A DNA stretch of 64,000 nucleotides from Euryodendron excelsum (GCA_033060915.1 CM065380.1:46372001-46436000), one strand, 5' to 3'. Positions 47,548 through 62,900 are shown, numbered from the stretch's first letter. Notes: generated by a model not told the origin, from the sequence alone. Made by a program: numbers and translations.

Positions 47548-50500
47548 TCATGTTGAGCCATCACCAAAAGTCATAAATTGCCCAAGTGCAGTTTTCACAT
47601 GAAGCTGAAGCATGGACAGAATCAAAGATAATTTTAGCAAAGAAGTAAAAACAGAAGTAAATAACCATCTGAATTTAGATAATTGTTAATCACCTTTACA
47701 TCCAGGCAGGGATCATTAACCATATTCTTTAATTGAAGATTTACACTGCCATTACATAGTTTTACAACCCGACCGTGTGCACCGGGACTGCTTGGAAAGG
47801 TGAGATTTACTACAGCCCACACAGCAGCCGTACGTAGCCGGCCATCATTACTCTGTAAAAGCTTGATCAATATTGGTTGAGTGTTGTTGCCCATTTGTGG
47901 GAAAAGTTGCTGCATAACTGCTTCCTTGTGGAACTCATTCCCAGATGCCACGTTGCTGAGCACATACATTCCCTATATCAGAGAAGTTTTCAACAACTAT
48001 CAAAAGTGACATTAACGCATAATCTCTCTTTTGAATATACAGTGAATACTAATGTTGTTGATGGCAATCCCCTCAAACGCTTATAACAGATAGAGGCTGG
48101 TATGTGCTCTAAATTCTAGCATTATCACTATAAGGTCTCTACTTCAGAGACAAACAGTTTAATATGTTTGCTTCCATACTTATCTTTACTGCATTCACTA
48201 ATAAATCTCACATTGATGATGGATATAGCATTGATGCTTATGTGAAATCATACTATCATTGTTCACTGGATCATGTGTTTAACAGTATTTAAAACACAAA
48301 TTTGTATGCTTCGTAATAGCTCCAAAAAAAACCCATTAAAATTTGAATACATACGATTCCTGGTCATAATGCACCCAACATTCAAACTATCTCTCATAAT
48401 GTGCTAGGATCCGTTAAACTCAGGTAATAGAACAAAAAGGACAGAGACCCAAAAAAAGGAAATAATAAATATAAGAAAGACAAAGAATAAAGGGCAGAGG
48501 GCATGAAAAGAACTTCCAAGCCTCGTGTGTGTGTGTGTGTGGGGGGGGGGGGGTGGTGTTGTTAATGGTGTGGGTGTGCGTGCGTGCGTGCATGTGTGTG
48601 AGAGAGACAGAGAGGTGCTTGCAAGGAGCAAATTGTTCCATCATACTAAAAACATGAAGTGTAGGGGAACTATCAAGTTTTGGAATCTCTGTTTATAACA
48701 AAAATGGAAAATATTGATATTTCAATTTCCTTTCATCTGGAAAGTTGTCCAACACTACAATTTCTAGATACTCCTTTCCTCAACAACTCTGGGTGTGTTG
48801 TCAACAAGATCTGTCCTAGACATTCTATGAGATTAAGTCAACAATTTACTAATTCAACTGTTTATCAAATATTGTATATGTGGAGAGTTCCAATTAACAT
48901 TTTGAGCTATATCCTGAAGATGAAAACTTGCTGCGGTGTCATTGTGTCAAAACATATGTAACCCAAGCTACAGTAACTTGACCCAAGAAACAGAAAGAGA
49001 AGAAGAGACAAAGAGAGAGCTCTTCAACGGCTTATGACTCATTCATCACCATTCCTATGGAATCTAGATTCTTTCTTGGCATAAAACTAAGTAACGGTCA
49101 TGTGGCCTCTTGTGAGCGCTAAAAGGTACCTAAACAAAAAGATACCTAAGCTAACACCTATTAAAGTAAGGGCTATGTAGCTTCCTGCGAAGGAGTGAAA
49201 CAATAGTGTTGGACGCAAAACACTTGGGTAAGGTGGACATATGTCATGCCCCCAGCGAACAGGTGTGGCAAATGGTGATTCAGCTTCCCTACATAACTCT
49301 ATATAAAAGTCCCTTCTCATATTATTGTAATATGGTTGCTTCAAATGAGTAATGTGCTCATGCTTAATGCTCTACCTTACCTAAAAACACCATTTTATTG
49401 GAGGAAATGAAAAAAGAATATAAAAAAAAATATGAATGTTTAGCTGTGTCACTGTGGCTTTGGACTTAGGAATTAGTTGAATCCAATGAACCGCACGTAA
49501 CATGCACAACCTAGTCAGTGTAACATTGGGTAGGACCTACATAATAACCTGAAATAACTTCCAAACAAAAGTCCAGCACATGTAACCCTGAACCAACCCA
49601 TGTAGCATGGGTCTCCAGAAACAAGTAACAATCCCTATTGCGTCAAAAGCTTGGAAACTGGGCCACGTTAAGAGACCTAATTTCAAGCCTCCTGGGACAT
49701 TTGCTATTTTAGGGAACGAAATACATTATAGGGAAGTTTGGGAAGAACAATATAGCAGCATGCAGCATATTCAAGTCAACTAAAAAATAGTAGAGGACAT
49801 TTGAGAGGATGTAACAATATCCATGGACATTCTGGAAGATGTTAATGCATGATTGTCTAGATGTCCTAATTATGGTTTGAACTGTTTAATAAAAGAAATT
49901 GAGTTTACTTGGAAAAAAACAGAAGTTGAAGTTAAAACCTTGTAGGTCCTATTCATCTAAACTTCAAGTTTTTGGTCATATTTAAGAGTTCCAGACTGAA
50001 AAGCATTAAGGATGCTAGCACGTTTGGGGCAGAAGTGGACAAATGCTTATTGCTATAGAGGTTCAGATGTCACAACTGAAATATTCGGTAAAAGATCCAT
50101 CAAGAATAAAATTATTTAATGGAGAAAAGTGGTCAAAGTCTCAAAAAGTTGCCACATTAGAGACTATTTCTGTAATGAGACCATTTTTAGTTTCCTGATA
50201 ACTTAAACTTCTAATTAATTGAAGTTGTCACAACAAACTAATGGTTTGATTGTGAACAAACAGTTTTGTCCCACACGGTTTTGGATAAAGCATAGAAATG
50301 CTGTGCCATGGTCGAGCAACTAGTCAACTACTCTGCAACTTACATTTCATGCATTACATCCACATTTGCATGCGGCCAAATTTGACCGTTAAGTCATAGG
50401 GTTTTAACTTCATAATTGGACCATGACACCAAATATGATGATGCATAATGTACAAAATTTAGGGACCAAACTGCCCAATGTGTGAACGTATGATCTTTTG

Positions 50501-51315
50501 ACCCATAAATAGGTGAAGTTTTTGGTAAATATAACAAACCTCAACGGTAAGTAAAGAAACTCAAAAATACATGCAATAGATGAATTGTTTGGACAAAATA
50601 TAACAAACATCAATTACAAGTAAAGAAAATATAATAGTACATGTAATTATAAAAGGATTGAAATTACAGGGGCATGCTCTATAGCTTGCGGTTATCTCTG
50701 AATTAAATTTGTTCTATCTGCTGCGCATGCATCATTTCCCTTACAGCCTAAAATTTACCCATCTTAATTTTACCTATGATTGATATCAAGAGTTAAGATG
50801 TGAAACTCTGCATATTTTCATTATCTTTCAGCATCCGTTTGCTAAAACATAATATATGAATCTTAAAATTTATCCAATTTCACAAGTATAACATTAATTT
50901 AAAATGCTATTAAATACATGTACATAATTTAACTAAGACTTAAGATCACGTCAAAGTCTTTATATGTCTTTTATAGGCATGCTGGTTGAAATGAATACTT
51001 TTATCTTGACAACTTTCTGTACACAACCAGTATAACATTTTTAATTTGCTATTCAGAGATATGTGGATATTTTGGTGATTAAAGCTTTTAAAGTAGACAC
51101 TGACTAAATACTAGATGCATTTCTACAAGTCCATATTTCAATGGTCACCATAAAATATCTTGTGATGGTGAATTTTTCACCAACCACTATTAATCTAGAG
51201 ATTCTAACATAGGAACACTAGAAAAATATTGCAACCCAACAACTTAAAGCATCTGAAGGAATAAATGAAAATGTAAAAAATATGCATTTTGGCATCATTG
51301 GCATTCAATAATAAA

Positions 51316-51361
<46 letters not shown>

Positions 51362-54300
51362 TTTTTCTTTGGACAGATAACCTTACAAGGATCCTACAAA
51401 AATAATATGATTTCTTAAGCTGTACAGATCACTCTTACAAGGAAACTTCAAAACAAGAACAAGTGGTACCGTAGAACTAATTTGGTGACCATGAAGGGCA
51501 TTGGAGGGAGCATGTAGTCCAGATCAGTTTTGCGATATATTGGTTTTAACATTGAAAATAATACACGAGGTGTAAATTGATCCTGCCCCTATGGATGGCA
51601 ATGTGGTCGGATTTGGCCAAGGCTACTCTATCCCTAAAATGTACATTGGGCCCGCCCCGGTTCGGTGCTCTCACAAAAAATCAGGCCAGGCCAGGCCAAA
51701 AGCCAGGACCCTAGGCCCAGGCCTACTGGCAGCCCTATATGCGGGCTTGGGCTCAGGCTTGGTGGGCAGGCTCAGGTAATTTTAAATAAATGTCTTTTAA
51801 ATATTGGTTTAAACTTTAAACGAAATTTTAAAAAATGGTAATTAATTTATAAATTGGGATAAAGAAAAGTTTATGTAGTTCAAATAATGGTTAAACTAAA
51901 CTTATGAAAAAAATATTTTATACAGAAAATTATAAATGGCAATGAGATATATTATCTTTTGACCGGGCTACCAAATGCAGAACCCAAGCCCACCCATAGG
52001 GGGGTAGGGCTATGGCCAGGCTCAAGCCAGGTTTCAGGCTGGGCCGCCCATGGGCTTTGGGCCGGATTTACATCCCTATCTATCTTGACCTATCACAAAG
52101 AACCCCACCCCAACCAATTGTACCTATATGATTATGTTAATATATATACACATACGTAGGATACATATATAATTTGTATATTCAAGGGCCAGATTTATTC
52201 ATGATTTATCATAAAAAACCACAACAAAAAAAATAATAATAATGTGTACAAGTTTCAAATGATTTGTGTAGTACACCCTTGTAGTGTTCTTCATGAATAG
52301 AAATAAAAAAGGAAGAAAAAGAACTTCTTAACCTGAATTAAAACCTCTGCTTTTGAGGCAGTCTGCAATTGCCTTCCAACCGCATGCAATATAAGGCCAT
52401 CCTCAGAAAAAACATACTCAACAGAGCTTATACATCCATCGACAAGATTGCGAACAAGAGCCAAAGCTTGCTCTTGGACAGAAGGCTCAGGGTCTGCGAT
52501 GTAGACACAATCAAGCAGTTTTATTAGTAAGGTTGCTTGTTTTTATATCTCCTCAATCAATAAAGGCGAAAGGCTGCTTTACTAATAAGATAGAAAGGGC
52601 TTTTTCATCAGGGTGCGCAGGTTTGGAACCCTATCCAAAGGGCCTTTCCTTTCAAATGACAACTGCCTCTTCCTGCTGCGAGGGCGTTGTACGAAACCAA
52701 ACCGCCCCCCGCCCGATCAAGTACCAGTTGCTTCGCTGGTAGGCCCACTTAGGTTAGGGGGCATTGTCCCTCAGTTCTTACCAACCTCCGGTGTGTAATC
52801 GACATGTTGCTAGCTTCAACTCGGTCGAATAAGAATCATTGATTCCCTCTGCTGTCCATTTCTTATTCATTCAGGGCGCTCGGCCGGTGCTCCTTTCTCA
52901 AACCAGAACAACTCTGAACGTTAGGGAAGATAAGGGAAGACCACCTGAGCGAACCGACCGAAGGGACTTGACTTATCCGAACCGAACGATAGCGGCTTAA
53001 AGCTAAGCCTATCACGAGCAGCGTCGCTGCTTGATCGGCGGGGAGGAGCATCTCAAAGTATGGGGCAAAAGATCAAGCGCTTTTACTTTGTCCCCCGGGA
53101 TCCACCACAGGTTGGGTTTGAGAGCCGTGTGATGGGTGACTATCCAGCACGGTTCGGAGAGCACTTTTAGTCTGCGCTGGTGAATGGAAGCCTCCCTATC
53201 AAGCAAGAAAGAAGCGGCTCTTCCCACGGCGGAGTCACCATTGACTCTATTTATTATTATAGTAAATCAGTGTATCAAGATGTCAATCTGAGATCTTATT
53301 TCGGTTCGATACGTCCACCTACGAGACTCACCTTTGGCTTTCGTCTCGGTAGGTGTATTATTATCTATTTTCCCAAAAGAACATTCATTCATTTCTTTCT
53401 TCCCCGTCGACCACGACGACTGAAACGACGCGAAAAATCCAGACCCGGAAAGGAGAAGGGCCGGTGGTGGGCATTTGGGGAAGTCGGGCCGATCGGGTGT
53501 CTTCATTCAAGCGACGGTACAGAAGAAGAACGAAACGAAGTGAGAGGCCGGGGGGCAGGGAAAAGAGTCGAGTCGATCAGGCTCGACGACCGGGAGAAGC
53601 AAAACGAAATCAGGATTTGGCCGAAAAAGAAGCAACGCTATGGATACCATGACCGATCACCATCGATAAAGAAGAATCTTTCTAAATCACTTCGGGTCAG
53701 CGGGGCCTTCAAGCATCCAAAATACGCCGAGGTTGTAAATGACATAGCGTTCCTGATAGAAAATGACGACTCCTTCAGAAAAACGAAGTTATTCAAGTTC
53801 TTTTTCCCAAAGAAGTCCCGCTCCGACGGCCCGACGAGTCATCTACTTAAAAGGACCCTCCCTGCAGTGCGCCCCTCCTTGAATTATTCGGTCATGCAAT
53901 ACTTATTTGTGGACAATGTCACCAGATAGCTCTTCAAAGCCTACAATTGCAACATGCATTCTAATTTTGACATGAGATGTCTACCTACCACAACCCTTCT
54001 CCCACAGTGCAGGCAACCAACTTTGAGAAAGATAAAACAAAGTGGACTTTTTGTGAGATGAAATAAGCTTGAAGATAAAAGGTCAGTTGACTTTGGGTTG
54101 GTTACGCTCATAAATTTAACATTTTTTTTCATTAAATATGCTCTCTTATTTAACATGATCCAAATCTACTAAGTTTTGGTTGGTTCTGGCAGGTGTACAG
54201 AGCAGGATACCAAAACTTTCTTTCAAGCATGCTAGGGAACAGATTTTGTAGTTCCACCTATACCAATCTGTATGAGCGATGAGAAAATGATGATATTGGG

Positions 54301-57300
54301 ATGTGTAATGGGGCAAAAAAGGAGGACACATAAAATATTGCAAGAGAATACACTCCTAAAGGAGAAAAAAAAAAAAAAACAGACACAATAAAAATTACTC
54401 CAAATGAAGACAAATTAGTTTTGGTCTTTAAACAGTTTGGTTCTCTACCCTCTACCCACCACAGATGCACACACAAAAAAAGAAGAGAAGAAGAAGAAGA
54501 AAGCAATTCCTACTTTCCTTCAAACCTAAGGAAAGGGAATCCTTCAAGATAGAAAGACTGAATACCACTAACATAAATAATAACATTGTGGTGCCCCGGC
54601 CCATGATTTTCGTAATGGGTTTGACTAACCCTTCCCCTCCCCCAGGTCTTTGGCCCTCCAAAATGTACCCAAAAAAATAAAATAATAATAATCAAATAGG
54701 CGCACTACAATTATGAAGTAACTAGCAAAAGGCATGTCCTCTTGACGACAAAAGGGTTAACCAATGTATAACGGAATTTTTGCTAGAGATCTTTGTCAAG
54801 CTATTTCCTCTTTCATAAATTGAAGATTGGTTATTCAGAACATCAGAGGCAAATGACTGAAAAATCAAAATGAGATTTGAGTTCAAACCGTAAACTCAGA
54901 TACTGCTATCATTGGCCTGTAGGAATACAACTAGGTGACATTCTCAGTTTATAAGAGAAGTTTTCACAATCCCCACCGCTGTTTCATACCAATATTATAA
55001 TTCGGACATGGGAATCAATGCTTGAAACTAGAACTTTTTCCCAGTTGAGTTATTAGTGAAAATAGTGAGCTGTAGGCCCATCACACAACCCACCCCACAC
55101 AGAAAAAAAAAATAAAGAATTAGATAAGAAAAAAAAACAAATGAAAAGAAAAAACGAGAGGAAAAACAAAAAGAAGCCCAGGAATAAAAGCATTTTAGAT
55201 AATTTTCATAGGAGATGTTGTTCAGTAGTCAATTATGTCTTTAAGAAATTGGCTTCTCCACTAATACATTTTTTCACTTTAAGGCTTGCAATTCATATTG
55301 ACATGAAAATATGAAAGGCCGGCTTAATTAATTTTTCTAGGCAAGAAAATGAGAAAGAACAATAAGTTGTACTCCTTGACAAGAAAATTAGGAAAAACGA
55401 GAAATAAGTTTTATTCATTGAAGCAATTCAAAAAGAGAAAATAGTGTCGTTATCAGGATCATCAACAAGAAATAAAAAACATACCTGGACAGAAGTGGAA
55501 GTATCATGTAGTAGCTGAACCAAGGGAATGACAATAACTTCATTCATAAAACTACCTGCACTCAGATTCTGAATGATATCTTGTCACAACAAATAGTTAT
55601 TTGTTAAAATCAGATTAAGAATATCATCACTTAGGTGTGTTGCAAACCTTGACTGAGCGAGAGACACTTTTCAAACAAATGCAAGCCGCAGCTCGTACAT
55701 CAGCACTATCATGAGTTAGCAGATCCGTTACCAAGTTCAAGACCTATATTCAGGAGTAGCAGTTGCAGTAAAACATTGATGCATATGTCAGTTTCCAAAT
55801 GCAAAGCACAACTTATTTGATTAAATCACACGATTGGTCATTAGTGCTAGTGCTTGCCTTGCTGCCTTTACAAGATGGAAATTATAACTAATTTAACTGC
55901 AGTTTACAGCAAGGAGAATATTCATGCAAGTAACTGTTTTGTAACATTCATGTAATTAAGTAAGCTAGTTTTATGCCCATGCAATGCATGGGATTTGGAG
56001 TACCTTTTTAGGTCTATTACACTATTACAAATGGTTTTATAAAAAAAAATTATGTAATGTTTTGGTCATATTTTCATTTCCATATACAATTTAATTAACT
56101 AAATTGATCATTTATCTATTCATGTATGCTTATTTTAAATGGAACATTAGCATACCCATTTGTTTTTATGTATTTTTATTCATTAAGTGGTATAGTTAAT
56201 AAAATTTTCCATAAAAAATATGAGTGACATAAATGTCATTATTCTAAAATATCAAAATTATTTGTCCACACAAAAATGGTAATGAAAAGGATGCCTGATT
56301 AATATGTTGCTGAAATTAGAAGTAATTGACTATTATATTTATATTTGTTGTTCAATTATTATAATTACAATAGCTCATCTACTAAAACTAAGAATTGAAA
56401 GACTTGAGGCCATATTAAAGATAAATTTCAACTGAATTAAGTGAATACAATGGATATATCATAAATTTCCCTCAAGAATTGAGGCAATATTAAAGATAAA
56501 TTGAATTATGATATTTAGCTTGTGAGAAAATTATATAATACGAAACAAATGTATTATTATCAAAATGCATGTATTTTAAGTAATAATTGCAGAAATTAAG
56601 AAGATAGTCAACTTACTTTTTGACTTCTTATTAAATTTGGCTGTTAGATGAAATACATCTAAGGTACTATGTTTCAGTAATTAATGATAAGTTTACACAC
56701 AGAAAATAAACTAGATAGATTAAAAATCAAAAGTGAAAAAGCTACAAGCAAATGTGGCTGTCGCAACCACAACATAATGACCCACTTTTAAATATTGAAA
56801 TAGAGGAATGACATAAATATAATTATTCCTTAAAATATATTAATGATGTAAATACTATAATTAACGATATAGCCTGTACTTGAATTAATATTAAAAAATC
56901 AAAGAAATAAAATTATAAGTATCAAGAATCCATGTATCTGAAGTAATAGTTGCAGAAATTACCACAACAACTAATTAACTTTTAGACTTGTTATTAAATT
57001 TAGATGCATCTCATCTAATATAATTAATGATCAACTTACATAGGGAAGAGAACCCAAAAAAAAGTGATAGTAAATTTATACAAACAAAAAATCACAAAGT
57101 GTAAAAGAAAAAAAAATTCAGATCCACTAAAAAATGAGCCACTTATGACAAACACAACAACAATGACCTAATTTTCTATATAACTTACATAGAGAAGAAA
57201 ACTTAGATACATTAGAAAAACAAAAAATAAATAAAAATTTAGAAACAAAGTCTACCATGTGTCACAACCACAGAGATAATGGGCTAATTTAACTCCAAAA

Positions 57301-59962
57301 AAATAATAATCTATCTATCTTCATGTAATAAACAAGGTAAGTACATGAATCTAAGATAAATGAACCAACACAAATACAATGAACCCAAAAAAAGTGTAGT
57401 AAATCTATAAGTCACCAAGTGTTAAAAAAAAAAAAAAGAAGGTAAAAATCACAACCACTCCAAATGAGCCACTTGTCGAAACCACAACAATAATGGCCTC
57501 CTTTTCTAAAAAAAGTAAAAACATAATATACCATATGTCACAACCACAATATAATGTGCTACTTCAACTCAAAAAAATATAATAAACTATATATTTTCAA
57601 GCGGTAATCACCGTAATCTATGTATGTACGTGAATCTAAGATAAAGGAACTAACTCAAATACAATGAACCCAAAAAAAGTAGTAAATCTACACCAACAAA
57701 ATGTAAAAATAAAATAAAAATCACAACCACTCCAAATGAGCCACTTGTCGCAACCCCAGCAATACTATATATATATATAGATCATTAGTGCAAGTTCATG
57801 CTAATTTGATTAAATTACTTAATTAGTCATCAAACTAGCACCTGTCTTTCTGCAAGGGACTTTTTGACTAATAAAGCTAAAGTTTCATAGCACTGAAAAT
57901 ATATGCACAATTTGTTTTATATAAATATATAGGTGAAATAACAATAGTGTTAATGTGGACGCCAAGGCAGTATCACCGTTGTACATCAAGGATATACATT
58001 AAAAAAAGCAATAAAACATACTCTGTCGACCCCTACTCAAAATTAATTTCCCCTATAAAATCCAACAACAAAAAGGAAGATTAACAAGATTTATCCTTAA
58101 ACAAAAAATAAATAAAACAAAGTAAAGCTAACTTAAGGTTATAAGTAACCCTCTTAATATCCTCAAAAGTGTGTCAGTCTCTTTCTCTCCAATCACACAA
58201 CATCAAGTACATAGGGGCCACCATCCAAGCCTTCTCAAGTCCCCGACCTCCTTCACATGACACTCCCGCATCTAACTATCATATAACTGTAATACAGAAA
58301 AATAGAAAAGAACAATCTTCATAAATCTCTACCAACATCACAATGCACCAAAAGAAAATCAACTGACTACTCAGCTCACTTGCATATACAACACCAATTA
58401 GGGAAGTAGCCCCCTTTTCCCCAAGTTGCAATAGTGAGGATGGGTTGAAAGCTACCATCCAAAAAAACGAAAAGCAGCAATTCTGGTAGGAACCCTGTTT
58501 TGCAGAAAGACTTCCAAGGGAAAGACCCATTCCCCTGTCTGTAATAAGGGATGTAAGCATTTAACTATGAACATTCCTCCTTTATCCTTCCACCTCAACT
58601 CATCTCCCCTACCTCTACTAACCTCCACACAATATAGCAACTCAAAGAAGTGCCACACAACCTGTAACTCTCAATCTTGTATAGGTCATACAAAGCAAGG
58701 TTTCCATGTCACACCCAATTCCAAGAGTTACTCTGCCACCAAGGCATTTTTATTGGCTGTTATACAAAAATATCTGGGGTAGTCATAGGCAAAGGAGCTT
58801 CTGCACATCTCCAATGGTTAGAGACACATGCTTTCTGAAATTTTCCCATCCTTACCTAATAGATTTCCCAAAACACAACCCATGAGAACTTCTAACCTCC
58901 TTAGAAATCCATTCCCAAAGCTTACACCACACCACCATCCTCCAAAGACACCCAGCCCCTAAAGCATGTCTCTAAAGCCACTTATTAAAAAAAATGCACA
59001 TCTCTAAAGCCACTTTCCCTACAAAGTTTGATTAAAGTACTAGAAATGATGAATTCCCAAGCCACCTTCTTTCATTGGATGACTATGTTCAATAGAAGTT
59101 ATTTAAGTTCCTCTCTCAAACCACCACATAAAAAGTAGCACAGGAGTTTCTCTAACCTTTCAGCCACTAAAGATATATATGAGCATATAAAATATAATCA
59201 GAATCCATCTATCAAGCATTAATATATCTTGGAAATCATTTTCGTTGGCTTCTGCTCAATGCACTCTTCCATATCAGACACTAATTCAAGAACTAAAGAC
59301 ATCAGAAATCTACAACATGCGCAAGCCACCGCCACTGCTAGAGGAGGGTGTCATTACTTTAGGAATAAAAATTACCATTATTATATTCCTTATAAAAGGA
59401 ATTACCTTGGGTAATTATTTCGGTAATTCCTTTTATAAGAAATATGACAACTATAATGCTTTTACCTAGGATAATTCCTTTTGCACGTAATATGATATAG
59501 TTTTTAGCTCCTGGAATAATAAATTCCCACCCTAGCCCCCAACTTTTCATACCTTTAATTATTGAAACCTGTCACATATGAAAATTTAACTCATAAATTT
59601 AGCATTAATACTCTCTTAAGGAATTACCAAATTTGTAAAGATTTTACTTTATGAATTATGAATTGTCACATTCATGAAGTAAAATATTTTATTAACATTT
59701 CAACTTTAGGTTTCAATATCGCATTAATTCCAGTAAAGAAATCCTACTCTCCGAACTGAGATTTATATCTGAATGTGCGCATACTCAAAATGAATGCATG
59801 TTGCAAAGACAATGATACATCAAGCATGTAGGATCATTGTTTTATTAAATGTATAAAGTGAATATATATATTTATCAGAGTCGAGGTGCCAATTTGAAAT
59901 TCAATCATAGTGGTTACACTATTTTAAATTTCAACTATTGATAATTTGAATCATTATTTCAG

Positions 59963-59996
<34 letters not shown>

Positions 59997-62900
59997 GAGA
60001 GAGAGAGAGGGCTGAAGTCAAAGGATGCATTTAGCTTGTATGTGCATGTTTGCGTACTTGTGCAAATAGATATGTACATGTACACACCAAACAACAAAAT
60101 CCCAAAAGAATGGAAGGGTAAAAAGGAAAATTTTATGGCTCTAGCCCAGTTAATAGGATAAGTTTTTATATGATTGGTGTATAATAACTAAGCAACTGCA
60201 TCAAGGGACCTTACAAACCTTTCTTGTAGCCAAGAAAAATTTACAGAACCCGAGACAAAAAAGGACAAAATCCAAGAACAATAATGTTAAAAGAGAAAAT
60301 GTATCTGTTCTTAACCAAGTTCTTTAGCACTAATGGATGCAAGAAACTGATCATGCAGTCCCACCATTTAGGTCTTCTAGTTGGAGATGTGCAATCGATA
60401 CACATACTCATTGTTGAGTAGCTTGGATGTCTAGATCTAGACTACGAGCATGCTTCCTGGCTTCAATTTTTTCTTATGTTACTTTACAAGGAAGCCAATA
60501 TATCTACCGTAAAACTACCAATTACAAATATCTTTAGTGCACCCAAATTGATATGTTACTCAAAACTTTTATTTGACCTTGTTTTATTCAAATACTAAAA
60601 TTCCACACAATTTAGTGTTCCTAATACATCTTGATCAACCGTTATCATGTTCTCCATATAATATAGGAAGCACAAACACAATACATGCTGAGAAAAGTTG
60701 AAGACGCATCCGAACGTGTCTTATTATATTCTAAATTTTTCCAAACCAGACACAACTGGAACACCCGTGTCTATTGGCCAGACACGAGTCAAATGTAGAG
60801 ACTTGGCAAAAGCTTAAAGAAGAAAAAATGGAAACTAAACAATTAAAAAAAAAGGTGAGTTTGTACATAGTTATCTCTCCTTTGGGTTTTTTGTAACATT
60901 TGAAACACTAAACATTTACAACTTCCAATTTACTTGAGACTTTCTAACATGCAAACAGGCATAGGTGCTGCATATCTAAGTCAAATTCAAAGTCTCAAAG
61001 ACAACCCCCCAAATTCATCCAACATTCCTATAAAGAGCTTGTCAGAAACAACCACTTATGTAGGTATCAGACATGTCATATGAATTGTTCGTGTATTGAA
61101 CGTATAGTAGCAGGTAACAGAAGACATGGTTAGAAAGCCCAATACAAACTACTGATAAATACTTTGTGATAGAATATCAGTACAAATATATGGAATATAG
61201 AATATCTTGTGTACCATATCTTGAATATTTAGATACCAATAAGGATCCTTTTGGTAGAGCTTATTTCAAGCTTTTTTTTTCATTTGGCTTTTTTTGGCTT
61301 ATAAGTCAAAAACCTTTTTTTTTTTTTTTTTTTTTGTTGCTTTTATAAGCTAAAGATAAGCAAAAAAACAAAAAAGCCAGTTTTTATCAGCTTTTTGGCT
61401 TATACCGAAAAGCCAAAAAGCCCTACCAAACAGGCCCTAAATAAGGATGTTGGTTCTGCTTGGAGGGGGTGCTAGAGTGGAAAATAGGAAGAAAAAGGTC
61501 TGGTTCTCAGTGCCTCATGTTGATGTGGTCTATTTGAGGCGAGCACAATTGGAGGACCTTTGACAAGATTGAAATGAACTTTTAAGATTGAAAAGTATAA
61601 GCTTTGTATTTTGGTTCCCGATTGAAGTGGACCCATCTCTGAACCAATTTCTGGATGTTATTGAATTTTTTGAGTAGCTGGTGATGTATAGTGTACAGGG
61701 GTGGTACCCATTGGTACCTCTTTTATATTTTTTATTTACTTATAAAAAATTAAAATTAATAAGGATGTCATTACATGTATTGCCAGCCAGCCAACATAGC
61801 AAGTTGTGATTAAATACTAAAAGCCAAAATTTGCACTTTGCTATGATCCTGACCCAAGTCATGTAATCAAAAAACCAACATAGACCTATAATAGCAGCAC
61901 CATGAATCATACTACCTCAATCAAGTGCCTCATAGTCAAACCATTCAACAAAAGTAAAGAGAGAAAAAAAGCAGCACTTCTTCATTCATTATAAGCGAAT
62001 GTTGTCTGAGGGCAACAAGATTCCATAGGAGAATAAGGAAGATGCAATGTTTCCTTTAAGTTTCTAAACATCCTAAATATCTATTTCTTAACTACAACCC
62101 CATGTGCTGTGAATTGGACCAACCAGATCAGATTAGCAGCTTATCTGGACTTACACAGCTGCCTCCCTATGGTATCCAATTTTAATCCTGGCCTTTAGAT
62201 ACTGATGGAACAAAATAAACCTCTTCATTCCTGCATGATAAAAGGTCAAATGGACCAGTCATCAATTTATTCATTTCTTCTTTGTGAAAATTTAAAAGGG
62301 AAATCCTGAGGAGAATAGTTTGATACCAATGTCTAAGTTAATGTAAGGACACTTGCAATTGTATTTTAAGGTTCAATCATTAGCTAAACCTCCATATCAT
62401 AGAACTACGTCTGCATCAGCAGCAATTAAACAAAAAAAAGGAAGCGAAAGAATGAACACCTTAATCTGATACAAATGCTTTCTAAAGTAAGCAGACATGC
62501 AGCAGTTAAAGTTTTTCAGATAAATAGAGCAAGTGCTCCGCTCTCAATGCTTCATTAGTTACATAGCGCAAAGGTGACATGCAAATTTGAAGACACCTTC
62601 AGAAAGTAGTTAACTTATGGTTTTCATAGAAGCAACTAAATTTATTAGTCATGGGACGTGTATAATTTTTTTGTGGGAGGTAGGGGAAGCCATTATCAAG
62701 CAATTAGTAGTTAACCCAATAAATGGGCAGTTCGACAAGTTAGGTCAGGTATCCAGGCTGCTTGCCCAGCTGACTCACAAAATTGCTCAACCAGGTATCA
62801 TAATATATGATAAACAATTAAAAAAAAATTCATGATACAAGTACTGAATTATATACGATAAACAATGAATAAAAATTGAGAAAACTACTGCAAAAGTAAT

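Larger units (their letters stand above)
52525..53908 (+). mobile_element. Mitochondrial DNA insertion (NUMT)
   Basis: About 1.38 kb of higher-GC sequence holds the 3' part of the rps3 group II intron followed by the 5' part of rps3 exon 2, in their mitochondrial order. Presence of the intron shows transfer as DNA, not as spliced RNA. The rps3 frame has no stop over about 220 codons, so the transfer looks recent. It lies inside the ARMC8 gene, opposite in sense. Edges are approximate: left near 52525, right where rps3 similarity ends at about 53908. Confidence 0.88.

Noticed and set aside
48404..48644. Thr/His-rich minus-strand frames
   Set aside because: They arise from the GT/G simple repeat.
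53180..53249. In-frame ATG upstream of the rps3 match as a gene start
   Set aside because: These codons read the end of the mitochondrial group II intron, not protein. True rps3 exon 1 is absent.
59946..60161. Frame with a long Arg/Glu run
   Set aside because: Produced by the (GA)n microsatellite.
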